From assembly GCF_003994415.1 (NCBI RefSeq), contig NZ_CP034689.1, positions 2,480,001-2,544,000 on the forward strand: a DNA stretch of 64,000 bases. Reading direction: 5' to 3'. A program made the position numbers and the translations under genes. Within the stretch, counting starts at the first letter, position 1, and each line of letters begins with the position of its first letter. Of the stretch, positions 1 to 8,824 are shown piece after piece. Below the pieces are notes generated by a model. That model did not search any database, was not told where the DNA came from, and saw only the letters and a program-made list of their open reading frames with translations. The stretch is from Achromobacter spanius. GTDB taxonomy: Bacteria > Pseudomonadota > Gammaproteobacteria > Burkholderiales > Burkholderiaceae_B.

Positions 1-804
1 CTGTCCACACAGATACAACGGATAGAAGAGGCTTTGGGCGTGCGCCTGTTCGACCGCACCACGCGCACCGTGCGCCTGACGGCCGCGGGCGAAGTCTTCA
101 TGCAGCAGGCCGCGACATTGCAGGCGGCGTTTCGCGACGCCATCGCGGCGGTCAGCAGCATTACCAGCGCCGAGCAGGGGCAGGTGTCGGTCGCCGCGCT
201 GCCCTCGCTTGCCGCCCGCTTGCTGCCGCGCGTGCTGATGAGCTATCGCCAGGCGCACCCGCATGTCGCCCTGAAAGTGCGCGACACCTTGTCGGGCCCG
301 GCCTTCGACCTGGTGCGCGCGGGCGAAGTCGACTTCGCGCTCACCGCCGCCGACCCGCAGCACGCCGACCTGCACTATGTGCCGCTGATGTCCGACAGCT
401 TCTTGCTGCTGATTCCGGAGTCGCATGCACTGGCCAAGTCGCGCGGCCCGCTGCGCTGGGCCGACACCGCCACGGCCGAGCATGTGTCGATGGTGCAGCC
501 CAGCAGCGTACGGCAATACACCGAATGGGCGTTCTTGCAGAACCGCATCCGCTTCACGCCCGCGTTTGAAGCCGAGCACCTGACGACCATCGTGGCCATG
601 GTCGAATGCGGCTTCGGCGTGGCCGCACTGCCCGAGATCGCGGCGGGCGCCGTGGCGCAGACGGGGATCGTGCAACGCCCGCTGATCGGGCCGGTGGCGG
701 AAAGATCGATTGGCTTGGTCACGTCACGCAATCGCAGCTTGTCGCCGGCGGCGGCGGCGTTGGTGGGAACGTTGAAGGAGTATCTGGCGTTGCAGGGGCG
801 GTGA
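1..804 (+). CDS. LysR-family transcriptional regulator, 5' end outside window
   Basis: Frame 1 is open from the first base and reads LSTQIQRIEEALGVRLFDR, the end of a LysR winged helix-turn-helix. About the first 35 residues lie upstream of the window. The rest is the usual effector domain: VSVAALPSLAARLLP near the start of the first subdomain and ECGFGVAALPEIAAG near the end, the position where LysR proteins carry the GxGxxxLP signature. It ends normally at 804 and is convergent with the minus-strand secretion operon. The target and co-inducer cannot be seen because the divergent neighbour is outside the window. Confidence 0.93.
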   Translation: MSTQIQRIEEALGVRLFDRTTRTVRLTAAGEVFMQQAATLQAAFRDAIAAVSSITSAEQGQVSVAALPSLAARLLPRVLMSYRQAHPHVALKVRDTLSGPAFDLVRAGEVDFALTAADPQHADLHYVPLMSDSFLLLIPESHALAKSRGPLRWADTATAEHVSMVQPSSVRQYTEWAFLQNRIRFTPAFEAEHLTTIVAMVECGFGVAALPEIAAGAVAQTGIVQRPLIGPVAERSIGLVTSRNRSLSPAAAALVGTLKEYLALQGR

Positions 805-863
805 GGGGGCGCTGGGGGGGGCGTCAACGACGGCTGCTACCGCCAGCGGCAAGCGGCTGGCGG

Positions 864-1979
864 TTAGCGTTTGCGGTTCTCCCAGCTTCCCTTGAGGGAA
901 AATCGTTTGGGCCGTGGCGGCGGCGAACCCGGCCGCACGACCCATCGATGCGCGTTTTCCAGCAGCGCCGCACGAACATCGGGCGGGTAGTCGTCGATGG
1001 TGGTCAACGGCGGCGGCGGCTTGCCGGGCAAGCCAGCTTCCCGAATGATCTTTGGCCAACGCGGACGCCAGCACAACAGCAGCGACACCCAGTGGGCCAG
1101 CCCGATAACCACCAGTGCCGGGGATATCAATAGCATTCCAAGCCACGTCAGTGGGCCGCTGTGACGCAGGTAAGGACCCAGCGCCTCGAACTGTGCCGCG
1201 AACGCAGCCCAAGGCAGGGGCAGGTGCGAACTTAGGCGCGGCGGGTCCACCGCATCCAGGCCACCTTCATCCATGTAGCGACGGATGTATTCCCATTCGG
1301 CTTTCATTTCGAATTCGCTGACGCTCTTTTTTCCGACGAAAACCATGTTGGGAAACGGAAGCGGAGAGTAGGGCGGGTACCAACCGACGACGAGGTTCAC
1401 GCCGGGGACGGTATCGTGATGAATGTCATCCCAAGGCAGCACGGCGATGCCGCCGCAACTGGCTGGGCGGTGCAGATAGACCTGGCGGGTGATGCGGTTG
1501 AAGCGGATGAGCAGGTGGCGGGAAGTGAAGGATTCCAGGCGGGTGAAGCGGAAGAGGTATTTGAAGTAGACGTAGAGCAGGCCAACTCCCTGCACGGTAA
1601 CGAGTATCAGATGCAGCGTGCGGGCAATGCCCCAGGGGTTTCTGTCAAACTCGGACAAGAGTGTCGGAAGGTATATAAATGCCTCCACCGCAGCCCCGAA
1701 TATGAAGATGGAAATCATAGTGATAAATCCGCGCTTTTCTTCCATGCCACCGCAGCGCATTTCGAGGATGGTGTTGTCGCAGGCGTAGACGGGGCCTCTT
1801 GACATGGCGTGGTCAAAGCGTGATGCGCGCAATCGCGCATATTCGGCGACAAGTAAATCTTCGTATACGGGTTCTAAGGCCTTGTTGACGATGACGTTCG
1901 GATTTTCGTCCGTCTGTTCCTGTAGCCACGCGTCGGACTTGATGACGGAAAGCCAAAGAATCCACTCCATCAAGTACAT
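864..1979 (-). CDS. Membrane protein, candidate immunity protein for the T6SS effector (DUF6708-like)
   Basis: A 371-residue protein with two hydrophobic segments around residues 85-145 (ITMISIFIFGAAVEAFIYLP; LHLILVTVQGVGLLYVYF), a soluble part containing RFNRITRQVYLHRP and LPWDDIHHD, and another membrane segment near residue 285-305. The RFNR..QVY...PWDDI pattern resembles DUF6708 proteins found after T6SS effectors; that assignment is from memory. The start shares one base with the effector stop (TGATG at 1977-1981), so translation is probably coupled. Its place last in the vgrG-DUF4123-effector operon and its membrane segments fit an inner-membrane protein protecting against a pore-forming toxin. 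The immunity role is inferred. Confidence 0.7.
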   Translation of the reverse strand: MYLMEWILWLSVIKSDAWLQEQTDENPNVIVNKALEPVYEDLLVAEYARLRASRFDHAMSRGPVYACDNTILEMRCGGMEEKRGFITMISIFIFGAAVEAFIYLPTLLSEFDRNPWGIARTLHLILVTVQGVGLLYVYFKYLFRFTRLESFTSRHLLIRFNRITRQVYLHRPASCGGIAVLPWDDIHHDTVPGVNLVVGWYPPYSPLPFPNMVFVGKKSVSEFEMKAEWEYIRRYMDEGGLDAVDPPRLSSHLPLPWAAFAAQFEALGPYLRHSGPLTWLGMLLISPALVVIGLAHWVSLLLCWRPRWPKIIREAGLPGKPPPPLTTIDDYPPDVRAALLENAHRWVVRPGSPPPRPKRFSLKGSWENRKR

Positions 1980-4692
1980 CAGATTATCTCCAGCAAGGCG
2001 CCGTACAGGTCGGCCAGTTCATTTTCCATTTCCTTATGCGGGCTGTTGTCTTGGTAGTCGACTCCGCGGTAGGTGCAGCGCTTGCACCATTTTTCCAAAG
2101 CGTCGTCGTCAAAGATGGCTATAGCCACGGTGGCGGCAACGCCTATCAACGTGCTACGCAATAGTGCACTGCGTAGCAGGACCAGCATGGCCGGCTTGCC
2201 GAGGTACGCGGATACCTTCGCCGCCGCCATGATGATGGAAGTTATCGCGTATGACTTTCCGCCTCGCTCCGCCAGGATCTTCAGCATTGGACTGGCGGCG
2301 GCGAAGGCAATGCTTGACTGGCTTCCTACCATCGCAAGCGCGGCCGCAAGCCGTAGTCGGTACGCCAGAGCCAATTCCGTTTTTCCCTCGCGCGTTGCGG
2401 CTCGCTCGTCTTTCAAGTCATACCCCATCAACACCACCCCACCCACCGCCGCGAGCGTTCCACCGACCAGCTTCAGTTGCCCCTGAAAAACCGTCGCGCC
2501 GCGCCCGGTCGCGCTGGCGGCGCTGTAACGCCCCAGCACCAACCCCGTACCCGCCGCCAATATCTCCGTTCCTGCAGCGCCCGCAAGCAAGCCATGGGCG
2601 ATCAGTTCCCCCACGCCGCGTTCATCGCTGGGCATGTCCCGCACCCGCAAGGCAATCAAGGCCGCTTCAAAGAACAGCAGCCAGCTGCTGGCGCGTAGCT
2701 TGTAAAAATCACTGCGATGGGCATCCACAAGTTCCGTGGCAAACGCGAAGCGGGTGTTCCTGCCAATTTGGGCGCGCAACCGCTTGGGGTCCGCGCTGCG
2801 CCCCAACTGGGTCAGTTCGTCAATGCGCATGTTCGTGGCGCGCTTGCTGATGCTGGCGGCCAGCCAGCTTCGGGTGATGCCGTGGAGGAACCATTCCTTG
2901 CCGGTCGATCCGTAGCGCAGGGATTGGCGGGCCAGGCTGGAATACCAGGCCAGGGCGCCGCCCGCCAGATTCGTTTCTCCGGCTTCCGCCAACGCTTCAA
3001 ATAACCCGTTCGCTTTGTCGAATAGATCGGCCAGCTGTTGAACCGCGACGAACCCCGTCTGAACCTGCTGGATCATCCTGTCGTTGGATAGGACGGGGTC
3101 ATGCGCTTCGGTTTGCGCTCGAATTCGCGCTTCTTCCAGCGTGCGCTGCAATTCCGCTTGAATCTCTGTTTGGTTCAGCGCAAAACCACGCATCGCCAAG
3201 TTGGCGCGTTCGTTTGGGTTGCCGGTCCACCACTTTTCGATCAGATCCGCTGTGCTCTGGCATCCATCCGCGCCCAGGACGCACAAGCCGGTCTGGCCCG
3301 CGAAGCGCCAGCCGCTGGCCAGATCCCTGTCATCGTAGAAGTCCAGCGCGGTCAGTAGTTGCTTGCTGGCGAGCCACAGTTCGTGATTCTTGGCGCGCTT
3401 GGCGCCGATGGCTTCGGCGGCCTCCGATACGGCGTCGAAGGTTTTCAGCTCCGCGTCCATGTCTTCCACACGCAGCGCTTGCCCAGGTTTTGCGGGAGAC
3501 AGGTATTTACCGTGAAACCTGCGCTGGTACTCACCGCTATCCAGCTTGGCCTGCACCTTGGCGCGCAGGGCGTCTTCGAACTGAGTGATGTACTGGTCTG
3601 CTTCGTTGTCCCAGCGTTCGCGCTCCTCGTCGTTCAAGATCCAGTTGCGGCCCGCCGCCATGCCCGGGTCATAGACCCGGGCGCGTTCTATATCGATGAA
3701 GTGCTGGGCTTCCAGCGCGGCCGAGCGGGATTCGAACTGCTGCTTGACGTCGGTAAACGCCTGCGCAACCAAGACCTTGCGCTGGTTCTCGATGCCTTTG
3801 TCGTCCTTCTTGTCCAAGTACCGCTGCACGGCTTCATAGGCGTCGTTGCGCCAGCTATTGAGTTGCTGGGTGATCCCGATGGCGTCATGCAGCACGATCC
3901 CAAAGCCACGAGCACGGCGCGCGCTTTCCTTCAGGTCCAGGGCGACAACGTTGCGCGCGTAGTGGTTTTCAGGATTGGAATACAACTGGCTTGCCAGAAC
4001 TGGCGCGGTGTCGGGCTGGTCTTGCGCGATGGCATCGGCCAGCGTGTTGTCGATGATGCTGGGATCGAGCACGTCGGTTGCCCGCGAGCACGACATCATC
4101 AATCTCCGGATATCGAACGTTTGCAGTTGATTGCGTAGCGGGCTGAAGCTGGATATCAAGTTCAGCATGCGTGTCGTCAAGGGATCGGGCGTGAACAGGG
4201 CGCGAAGTTCTTCGATGTCTTCGGGGGCTTTCAAGCAAAGGGTCCAGCCACCCGGGCCGCTCTCGGCCGAGCCGTGCAGGTCGTGCACGCTGGCTGGCCG
4301 TTCATAGAGCGGCTCGTGTTCGAAGCGCTGGGGGCATAGGGAAATACACGCTTCAACAGCCCGCTGTCATAAGTGCGGTAGGCGCTTTCGCAGGACCAGT
4401 CGTTCCGGAATCGTTTCGTGAACAGGTAGAGATAACCCCTGCGCATCGTGCGTACGGCATAGCGCGCGTGCTCGCCTTGGAGTGGCGGTAACCCGGACGC
4501 AAGGTGAGGCGGCAGCGCTGGCGCCAAGGCTTCAAGCGCCGGGTCGGCGTCGGTCAGGACGGCGTAGCGCAAGGGCAGGATGGCGACTTCGCTCTTGCAC
4601 GCGACGACCGCGCTGGGGCCGGCGTCGCAACGGGTTCTGTCGGCGATGCGCAGGATTTGCGGCACCAGGGACTCAAGGGTGGGCGTCGTCAT
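1979..4692 (-). pseudogene. VasX/BTH_I2691-type T6SS pore-forming effector, frameshifted
   Basis: Two overlapping frames together encode one protein. The 5' part starts at ATG 4692, overlapping the DUF4123 stop by 4 bases, and reads through a VasX-like N-terminal domain (VAILPLRYAV, then MRRGYLYLF, then KRVFPYAP). At the run of five G on the plus strand (4330-4334) the frame is lost. Adding one base joins it to FEHEPLYERPASVHDLHG and then to the long 3' frame, giving about 904 residues. The last 245 residues hold several hydrophobic segments, as in colicin-like pore formers. The family role is insertion in the inner membrane of target cells. As written, only about 120 native residues plus a short out-of-frame tail would be made. 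The lesion may be a real mutation, a phase-variable tract or a sequencing error. Confidence 0.82.
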
Positions 4693-5585
4693 CGGGAAGT
4701 CCTGTTGCGTGGCATGGGAATCGGAGTAGTGACGGCTAGCGGCGCTTCGCCAGCAACAGCCTGCTGTAGCGCGTGTTGCCATGCGCGGTCGGTTTGCAGG
4801 CTGGCCGCCGGCCGCGACAGTGCCGTGAATACGTAGGCAACCAGATCGTCGTGGCGGTTCAGCCCAATCTGATTCGCCGAGGCATGATGCGACCGGATCT
4901 GCGCCAGTCGGACGCCACGACATTGCGTGGAGAAAACGTCTGGCGACACTTGTTCAAGCTCGTCCAGCAGTCGGTGGGGAAGCGGGTCGCCCGCCAGGGC
5001 GTTCCACAGCGCTTCTGTCAGCACCAGCGGGCTGGGTGACCGGCAGCGTGCGTTTGCACTGCCCGGAATGCGGTGCCATTGCGGGTGCTGGATGTTGGCG
5101 CCCGCGAACCACCATGAAACGACCGGCGCGAAGACGCTGGCGACCCAGGCAGCATCGGCCGTACGGTACAAAACGGGTGTGATCAAGGGGTCGTAATAGC
5201 GCAGCAGGTAACGTTCGCCGTCATTGCCTAGCGCGAAACAGGCCTGGCTCAGATGGGTGGCCAGGTCGGCAGGGCAGAGAACGCTGGTGATCCAGGCCTG
5301 GACGATGTCGGTGTCGTAGGCGCCCGCGATCGACCGCAGGGCATCCCGCGACTTGGGACTGCTGTCGTCAGGCCCCACCAGCATTGCACCCAGCGGTCGC
5401 AAGGCCAGGAAATCGGGGTGCAGCAGCAGAGGATGCATCCGGCCGGGCATGTCGTGCTGGATCATGTCGCGCTGGGCATCCGATAACCGCGCCATATCGA
5501 TCAGCACCATCAGGTACCGCGCTTGTCCGGCCGGCGCGGCGTGGATGTCTTCCTCCAACGCGCGTTGCAGTTGCTGCGGAATCAT
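4689..5585 (-). CDS. DUF4123 domain protein (T6SS effector chaperone/adaptor)
   Basis: A 298-residue protein starting at MIPQQLQ; its ATG overlaps the vgrG stop by four bases (5582-5585). Features typical of DUF4123/Tap chaperones are YLMVLIDMARL near the N-terminus, LGAMLVGP, and FALGNDGERYLLRYYDPLITPVLYRT in the middle (compare the family's RW.DPRVL motif). In other systems DUF4123 proteins load a cognate effector onto VgrG and are not secreted. Position between vgrG and the effector, with 4-bp overlaps on both sides, supports that job here. An earlier in-frame start at 5645 would extend into vgrG and is less likely. Confidence 0.88.
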   Translation of the reverse strand: MIPQQLQRALEEDIHAAPAGQARYLMVLIDMARLSDAQRDMIQHDMPGRMHPLLLHPDFLALRPLGAMLVGPDDSSPKSRDALRSIAGAYDTDIVQAWITSVLCPADLATHLSQACFALGNDGERYLLRYYDPLITPVLYRTADAAWVASVFAPVVSWWFAGANIQHPQWHRIPGSANARCRSPSPLVLTEALWNALAGDPLPHRLLDELEQVSPDVFSTQCRGVRLAQIRSHHASANQIGLNRHDDLVAYVFTALSRPAASLQTDRAWQHALQQAVAGEAPLAVTTPIPMPRNRTSR

Positions 5586-7693
5586 GGGCTTACCTTCATC
5601 AGGGCGGTGCGTTCTTTTGCGGCCTTGATCCAGCAGCTCAGGCAAATGGGTTCGTCCAGGTTTGGCGTGCCGTCGATGTTCAGGGGCAGCCCGGCGCCGA
5701 CACCCTGCTGACTGAGCGGCCCCTTGATGTTGATCGCCACGCCATCCAGCGTGATGCCGCCCTCGTCCAGGGTGATGGACCCGCCAGGGCTTTGCAGCAC
5801 GATTCGCTCGCGGGTATGCAGGCGGTAGATGGGGGTTTCCCGGTCAATGGCATGACCGGCTTCAATACGGTGATGGCCCTGCACCTGGTGCTCGACGTGG
5901 CCGCCCGTTTCTACCCAGTGATTGGCAAACGTCTTGTCGCGACGGTTGTTGCCGACCTCTTCCGTACGGTCCTTGCCAGTAATGATGGTGTGGTCGCGCA
6001 CGATCTCCAGCAGGTCGTCCTGGCCGATGCGGTGGCGTCGGTCTTGGCCGATGTCTGCGCGTTCATCATTGCCCACGGTGTCTTCACGATCGTGGCCGAT
6101 CACGATGGTTTCGTCGTTTTCTACTTTTTCACTGCGGTCATGCCCGACAAACGTGCTTTCGTCGTGATTGACGTGAATGTTCTGATCCTTCTGCGCGTGG
6201 ATGTAGATTTCTTCCTGGTCGCGTTCGTCTTCAAAGCGCAGCTCGTTATAGCCCTGGCCCTTGTGGGTCTGGCTCTTGATGGTCATGCGTGTCTTGTGGC
6301 GCGGTAGTTCATAGGGCGGCAGTTGCAGCGCCATGTGCGTTCTGCCGGTGATGACCGGCTGGTCCGCGTCGCCGTCCAGATAGTTCACGATGACTTCCTG
6401 TCCGATCCGAGGTATCGCGATGTGACCCCAAGTGGCGCCCGCCCAGTTCTGCGACACGCGTATCCAACAGGAGCTGTGCTCGTCATGCTTGCCCAGGCGG
6501 TCCCAGGGAAATTGCACCTTGACTCGTCCATAGCTGTCGCAATAGATTTCCTCGCCAGCGGGGCCCGTCACCGTGGCGATCTGCGGCCCGTCGATCCTGG
6601 GTTTGGGTAAGGGCGCGGCTCGCCATTCGGCATGCTTGGACACAAGTTCCGCGGTGTAGCCGTAGCGCGTGCCGAGTTGGGCGTCGGCGCCGTCTTCTTG
6701 CTGGCTGGTGTGCTGGACGCCGTGATGGCGCATGCGTATCGGGCGCCAGCCTTGGTTGAGGTCGCTGCGCGGATGGCCGACGAGTTCGAAGGACAGCCCA
6801 GGAATCAGGCGCGGGTCGTCGCCTTCGACGGTTGCAACGCGCGCGTCCCGCCGCAGGCCACGCAGTCGGTTTTCAGTAAAGGGTTTGCCCGCTTCGTCGC
6901 GCTTGTAGCGACCCGGGTAGTCGTAACGTTCGTAGTGGGCGTGCTGATGTTGCAGGTCGCTGCCGTCGCGGCTGTGTTCCTGGGCGTATCGCGGATGGCT
7001 GTAGGTGTAGTCGCGCTGGGTCTGCCGAGCGGTACGGACTTGCTCGGCATAGGAAAGCCGCCGTAGCGCGGGTTCGGGTTGGTCGCCGCCGGGCGCGGGT
7101 TGATAACGCACGGCATCCCCGTCAATGCGGCCGTGTATGTGCAGGCGGTCGCTGTGCACCAGCCGGTGGCCCTTGGCGTGGTGATGAAAGGCGTAGAAAA
7201 ATCCTTCTTCGCGGGCCAGGCGTTCAAGAAAGTGCAGGTCCGTGTCGCCCGCCTGTACGCAATATTCACGCGCCAGGTGCTCGTGCGTAATCGTCTGCTC
7301 GTAGTCGAGGATGCCGTGCTCTTTCAGCACGAGTTGCAGAATCTCGGGCACGGACAACTGCTGAAAGATCCGCCAATCGGAACACAGGCCTGCGCGGGCC
7401 AGCAGCGGTTCAACGGTGGCGCGATAGCGCGTGCGGCGAAAGCCGGTCGTGCCTTGCTCGAAGCGGGACACCACGCCGTGCACATAGCGCACCGGGGTGT
7501 CGCCGCGCCAAATGGTCAGCAGCGCGGGTTGATCCAGGATCCGGGCAAAGTCGATCGACGCATCATCGCTGGCCAGTTCCAGGTCCAGGCGAAACGGTTC
7601 GGAAAGCGCCTCATCCAGCGTGAATTCGACAAGCTCGAAATCCAAGCCGCCGACAACGCCGAAACTAAAACGCAGGTCGCATTGATGAGTCAC
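5582..7693 (-). CDS. vgrG: Type VI secretion tip protein VgrG
   Basis: A 703-residue spike protein with a GTG start at 7693 after a GGGGAG ribosome site. The N-terminal gp27-like part includes YVHGVVSRFEQ and LERLAREEGFFYAF. The central OB-fold has YGRVKVQFPWDR and WIRVSQNWAGATWGHIAIPRIGQEVIVNYLDGDADQPVITGR, the classic VgrG core. This is followed by a gp5-like needle of imperfect repeats (VGHDR..KVENDE..VIGHDR..VGNDE..IGQDR) at about residues 525-600. The C-terminus carries a short extension with CLSC. No T6SS structural genes lie in the window, so this is probably a satellite vgrG cargo island fed by a system elsewhere. Confidence 0.97.
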   Translation of the reverse strand: MTHQCDLRFSFGVVGGLDFELVEFTLDEALSEPFRLDLELASDDASIDFARILDQPALLTIWRGDTPVRYVHGVVSRFEQGTTGFRRTRYRATVEPLLARAGLCSDWRIFQQLSVPEILQLVLKEHGILDYEQTITHEHLAREYCVQAGDTDLHFLERLAREEGFFYAFHHHAKGHRLVHSDRLHIHGRIDGDAVRYQPAPGGDQPEPALRRLSYAEQVRTARQTQRDYTYSHPRYAQEHSRDGSDLQHQHAHYERYDYPGRYKRDEAGKPFTENRLRGLRRDARVATVEGDDPRLIPGLSFELVGHPRSDLNQGWRPIRMRHHGVQHTSQQEDGADAQLGTRYGYTAELVSKHAEWRAAPLPKPRIDGPQIATVTGPAGEEIYCDSYGRVKVQFPWDRLGKHDEHSSCWIRVSQNWAGATWGHIAIPRIGQEVIVNYLDGDADQPVITGRTHMALQLPPYELPRHKTRMTIKSQTHKGQGYNELRFEDERDQEEIYIHAQKDQNIHVNHDESTFVGHDRSEKVENDETIVIGHDREDTVGNDERADIGQDRRHRIGQDDLLEIVRDHTIITGKDRTEEVGNNRRDKTFANHWVETGGHVEHQVQGHHRIEAGHAIDRETPIYRLHTRERIVLQSPGGSITLDEGGITLDGVAINIKGPLSQQGVGAGLPLNIDGTPNLDEPICLSCWIKAAKERTALMKVSP

Positions 7694-7835
7694 GATAGCT
7701 CCCCGGAACGTGAGATGCCGACATGGTCGGCCACATCGCCGGAGTAGAGCTATAGGATGATTATGAAATGTAGACGGTGGTGTCTTCAGGCATCATTAAT
7801 GGAAATGCCCTTCGTTTATCCAAGGAGTACCTCAC

Positions 7836-8072
7836 ATGCGAGTCGTCAAGTTCGGTAGCGGCCTGGCTTTACGCCTGCCCGACAACGTGGTCGATACGTT
7901 GAACCTGAAAGAGGGCGATGATGTTGAAATCCACGTCAAGGATGATCGCCGTTTCGAAGTGCGCAAGACCGTCGACGAGGAAGATGTGCTGATCAGGTTG
8001 CGTAAATTCCGTGGGAAGCTACCCGCGGATTTCATCTTCAATCGCGACGAAGCGAACTGCCGCGGTTGGTAA
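7836..8072 (+). CDS. AbrB/MazE-family antitoxin, apparently solitary
   Basis: A 78-residue protein with a good AAGGAG site before ATG 7836. Residues 1-45 form a swapped-hairpin AbrB domain (VVKFGSGLALRLPDNVVDTLNLKEGDDVEIHV); the remaining residues are the acidic, toxin-binding type of tail. In the family the antitoxin binds its own promoter and neutralises a downstream PIN-domain or MazF toxin. Here there is none: the reading downstream hits stops at once and a terminator overlaps the stop codon. It is therefore an orphan antitoxin or a stand-alone regulator. Confidence 0.85.
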   Translation: MRVVKFGSGLALRLPDNVVDTLNLKEGDDVEIHVKDDRRFEVRKTVDEEDVLIRLRKFRGKLPADFIFNRDEANCRGW

Positions 8073-8088
8073 CGCGGATTTTTTCTTT
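8060..8088 (+). terminator. Intrinsic terminator of the AbrB-type gene
   Basis: CCGCG (8060-8064) pairs with CGCGG (8073-8077) across an eight-base loop and is followed by a T-rich run (8078-8088). The stem brackets the TAA stop at 8070-8072, so the transcript ends with the antitoxin gene. Confidence 0.6.
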
Positions 8089-8123
8089 CCAACCTTACCT
8101 GATCTATGAAACGCCGCGGAATT

Positions 8124-8807
8124 TCACGCCCGTAACCGCGTCTGCTCCGACGCCAGATAGGCGTCTCTTGAAGGCAGCAAATGATCCCGGCAGATTGTCA
8201 TCAGCGCGTCGCGGTCGCCTGCGCGCAGCGCCTGGATCATGGCCCAGTGTTCCTGCCTTGCGCGTTCGCGGTAGGCGGGTGCGACCAGCGTGCCGAAGCG
8301 GATCGGATGGGTGCGGCGGGCGTATTCCTCGATGGCCTGACCCAGCACGGCGTTGTCCAGCAGGCCGAAGAATTCGTGATGAAAGCGCTGATTGCTGCGG
8401 AACACGCGGCGCGCGTCGCCGTCCGCCACGGCGGCGTCGTGTTCGCGTTGCACCATGACCAAGGCCGCCAGTCGCGCTTCGGGCACGGGTAGCGGCATCT
8501 GGCTGGCAGCGTGCACTTCCAGCACTTCGCGCAGCGCGTACAACTCCATGACTTCGCGTGCCGAGAATGCCCGCACGACCGCGCCGACGTTGCGCTTTTT
8601 TTCCACCACGCCCAGCAATTCAAGCTCGGTCAGCACTTGCCGCACGGCATGGCGCTTCATGGAAAAGCGCGCCATCAGCTCGTCTTCGGTCAGGCGTTCG
8701 CGCGGGTGCAGCCGGCCGAAGACGATGTCTTCTTCCAGGGCTGCCACCGCGGATTGCGTGGCGTCGGGGGCCTCTGCTTGCAGGGCGTCGGGCGTGATGG
8801 CGTTCAT
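8124..8807 (-). CDS. GntR-family transcriptional regulator (FCD subfamily)
   Basis: A 227-residue protein: winged helix at about residues 20-85 (ERLTEDELMARFSMKRHAVRQVLTELELLGVVEKKRNVGAVV) followed by an all-helical FCD ligand domain (YALREVLEVHAA; FHHEFFGLLDN; H near residue 205 in CRDHLLPS). FCD domains usually bind small carboxylic acids through metal-held residues. It lies 17 bases after the dehydratase stop on the same strand, so it is probably cotranscribed and controls that gene and the divergent Bug receptor. The effector is probably a sugar acid or related hydroxy acid, inferred from the neighbour. Confidence 0.93.
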   Translation of the reverse strand: MNAITPDALQAEAPDATQSAVAALEEDIVFGRLHPRERLTEDELMARFSMKRHAVRQVLTELELLGVVEKKRNVGAVVRAFSAREVMELYALREVLEVHAASQMPLPVPEARLAALVMVQREHDAAVADGDARRVFRSNQRFHHEFFGLLDNAVLGQAIEEYARRTHPIRFGTLVAPAYRERARQEHWAMIQALRAGDRDALMTICRDHLLPSRDAYLASEQTRLRA

Positions 8808-8824
8808 GTCGGCTTTAAGTTGAT

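Noticed and set aside
606..1212. Overlapping frames in both strands near the LysR end
   Set aside because: GC-rich shadows of the LysR gene and the membrane protein with no family match.
3359..4138. Long plus-strand frame (259 codons) opposite the T6SS effector
   Set aside because: Antisense shadow of a GC-rich gene; no ribosome site or recognisable domain, and the minus-strand frame has clear family features.
5900..6200. Degenerate repeats in vgrG suspected as a CRISPR-like or mobile repeat
   Set aside because: They are codon-level repeats of the gp5-type needle (GHDR/GNDE units) inside an intact gene.
8066..8458. Frame downstream of the AbrB gene considered as a PIN toxin
   Set aside because: No PIN acidic residues or toxin-like start; it is antisense to the GntR gene.
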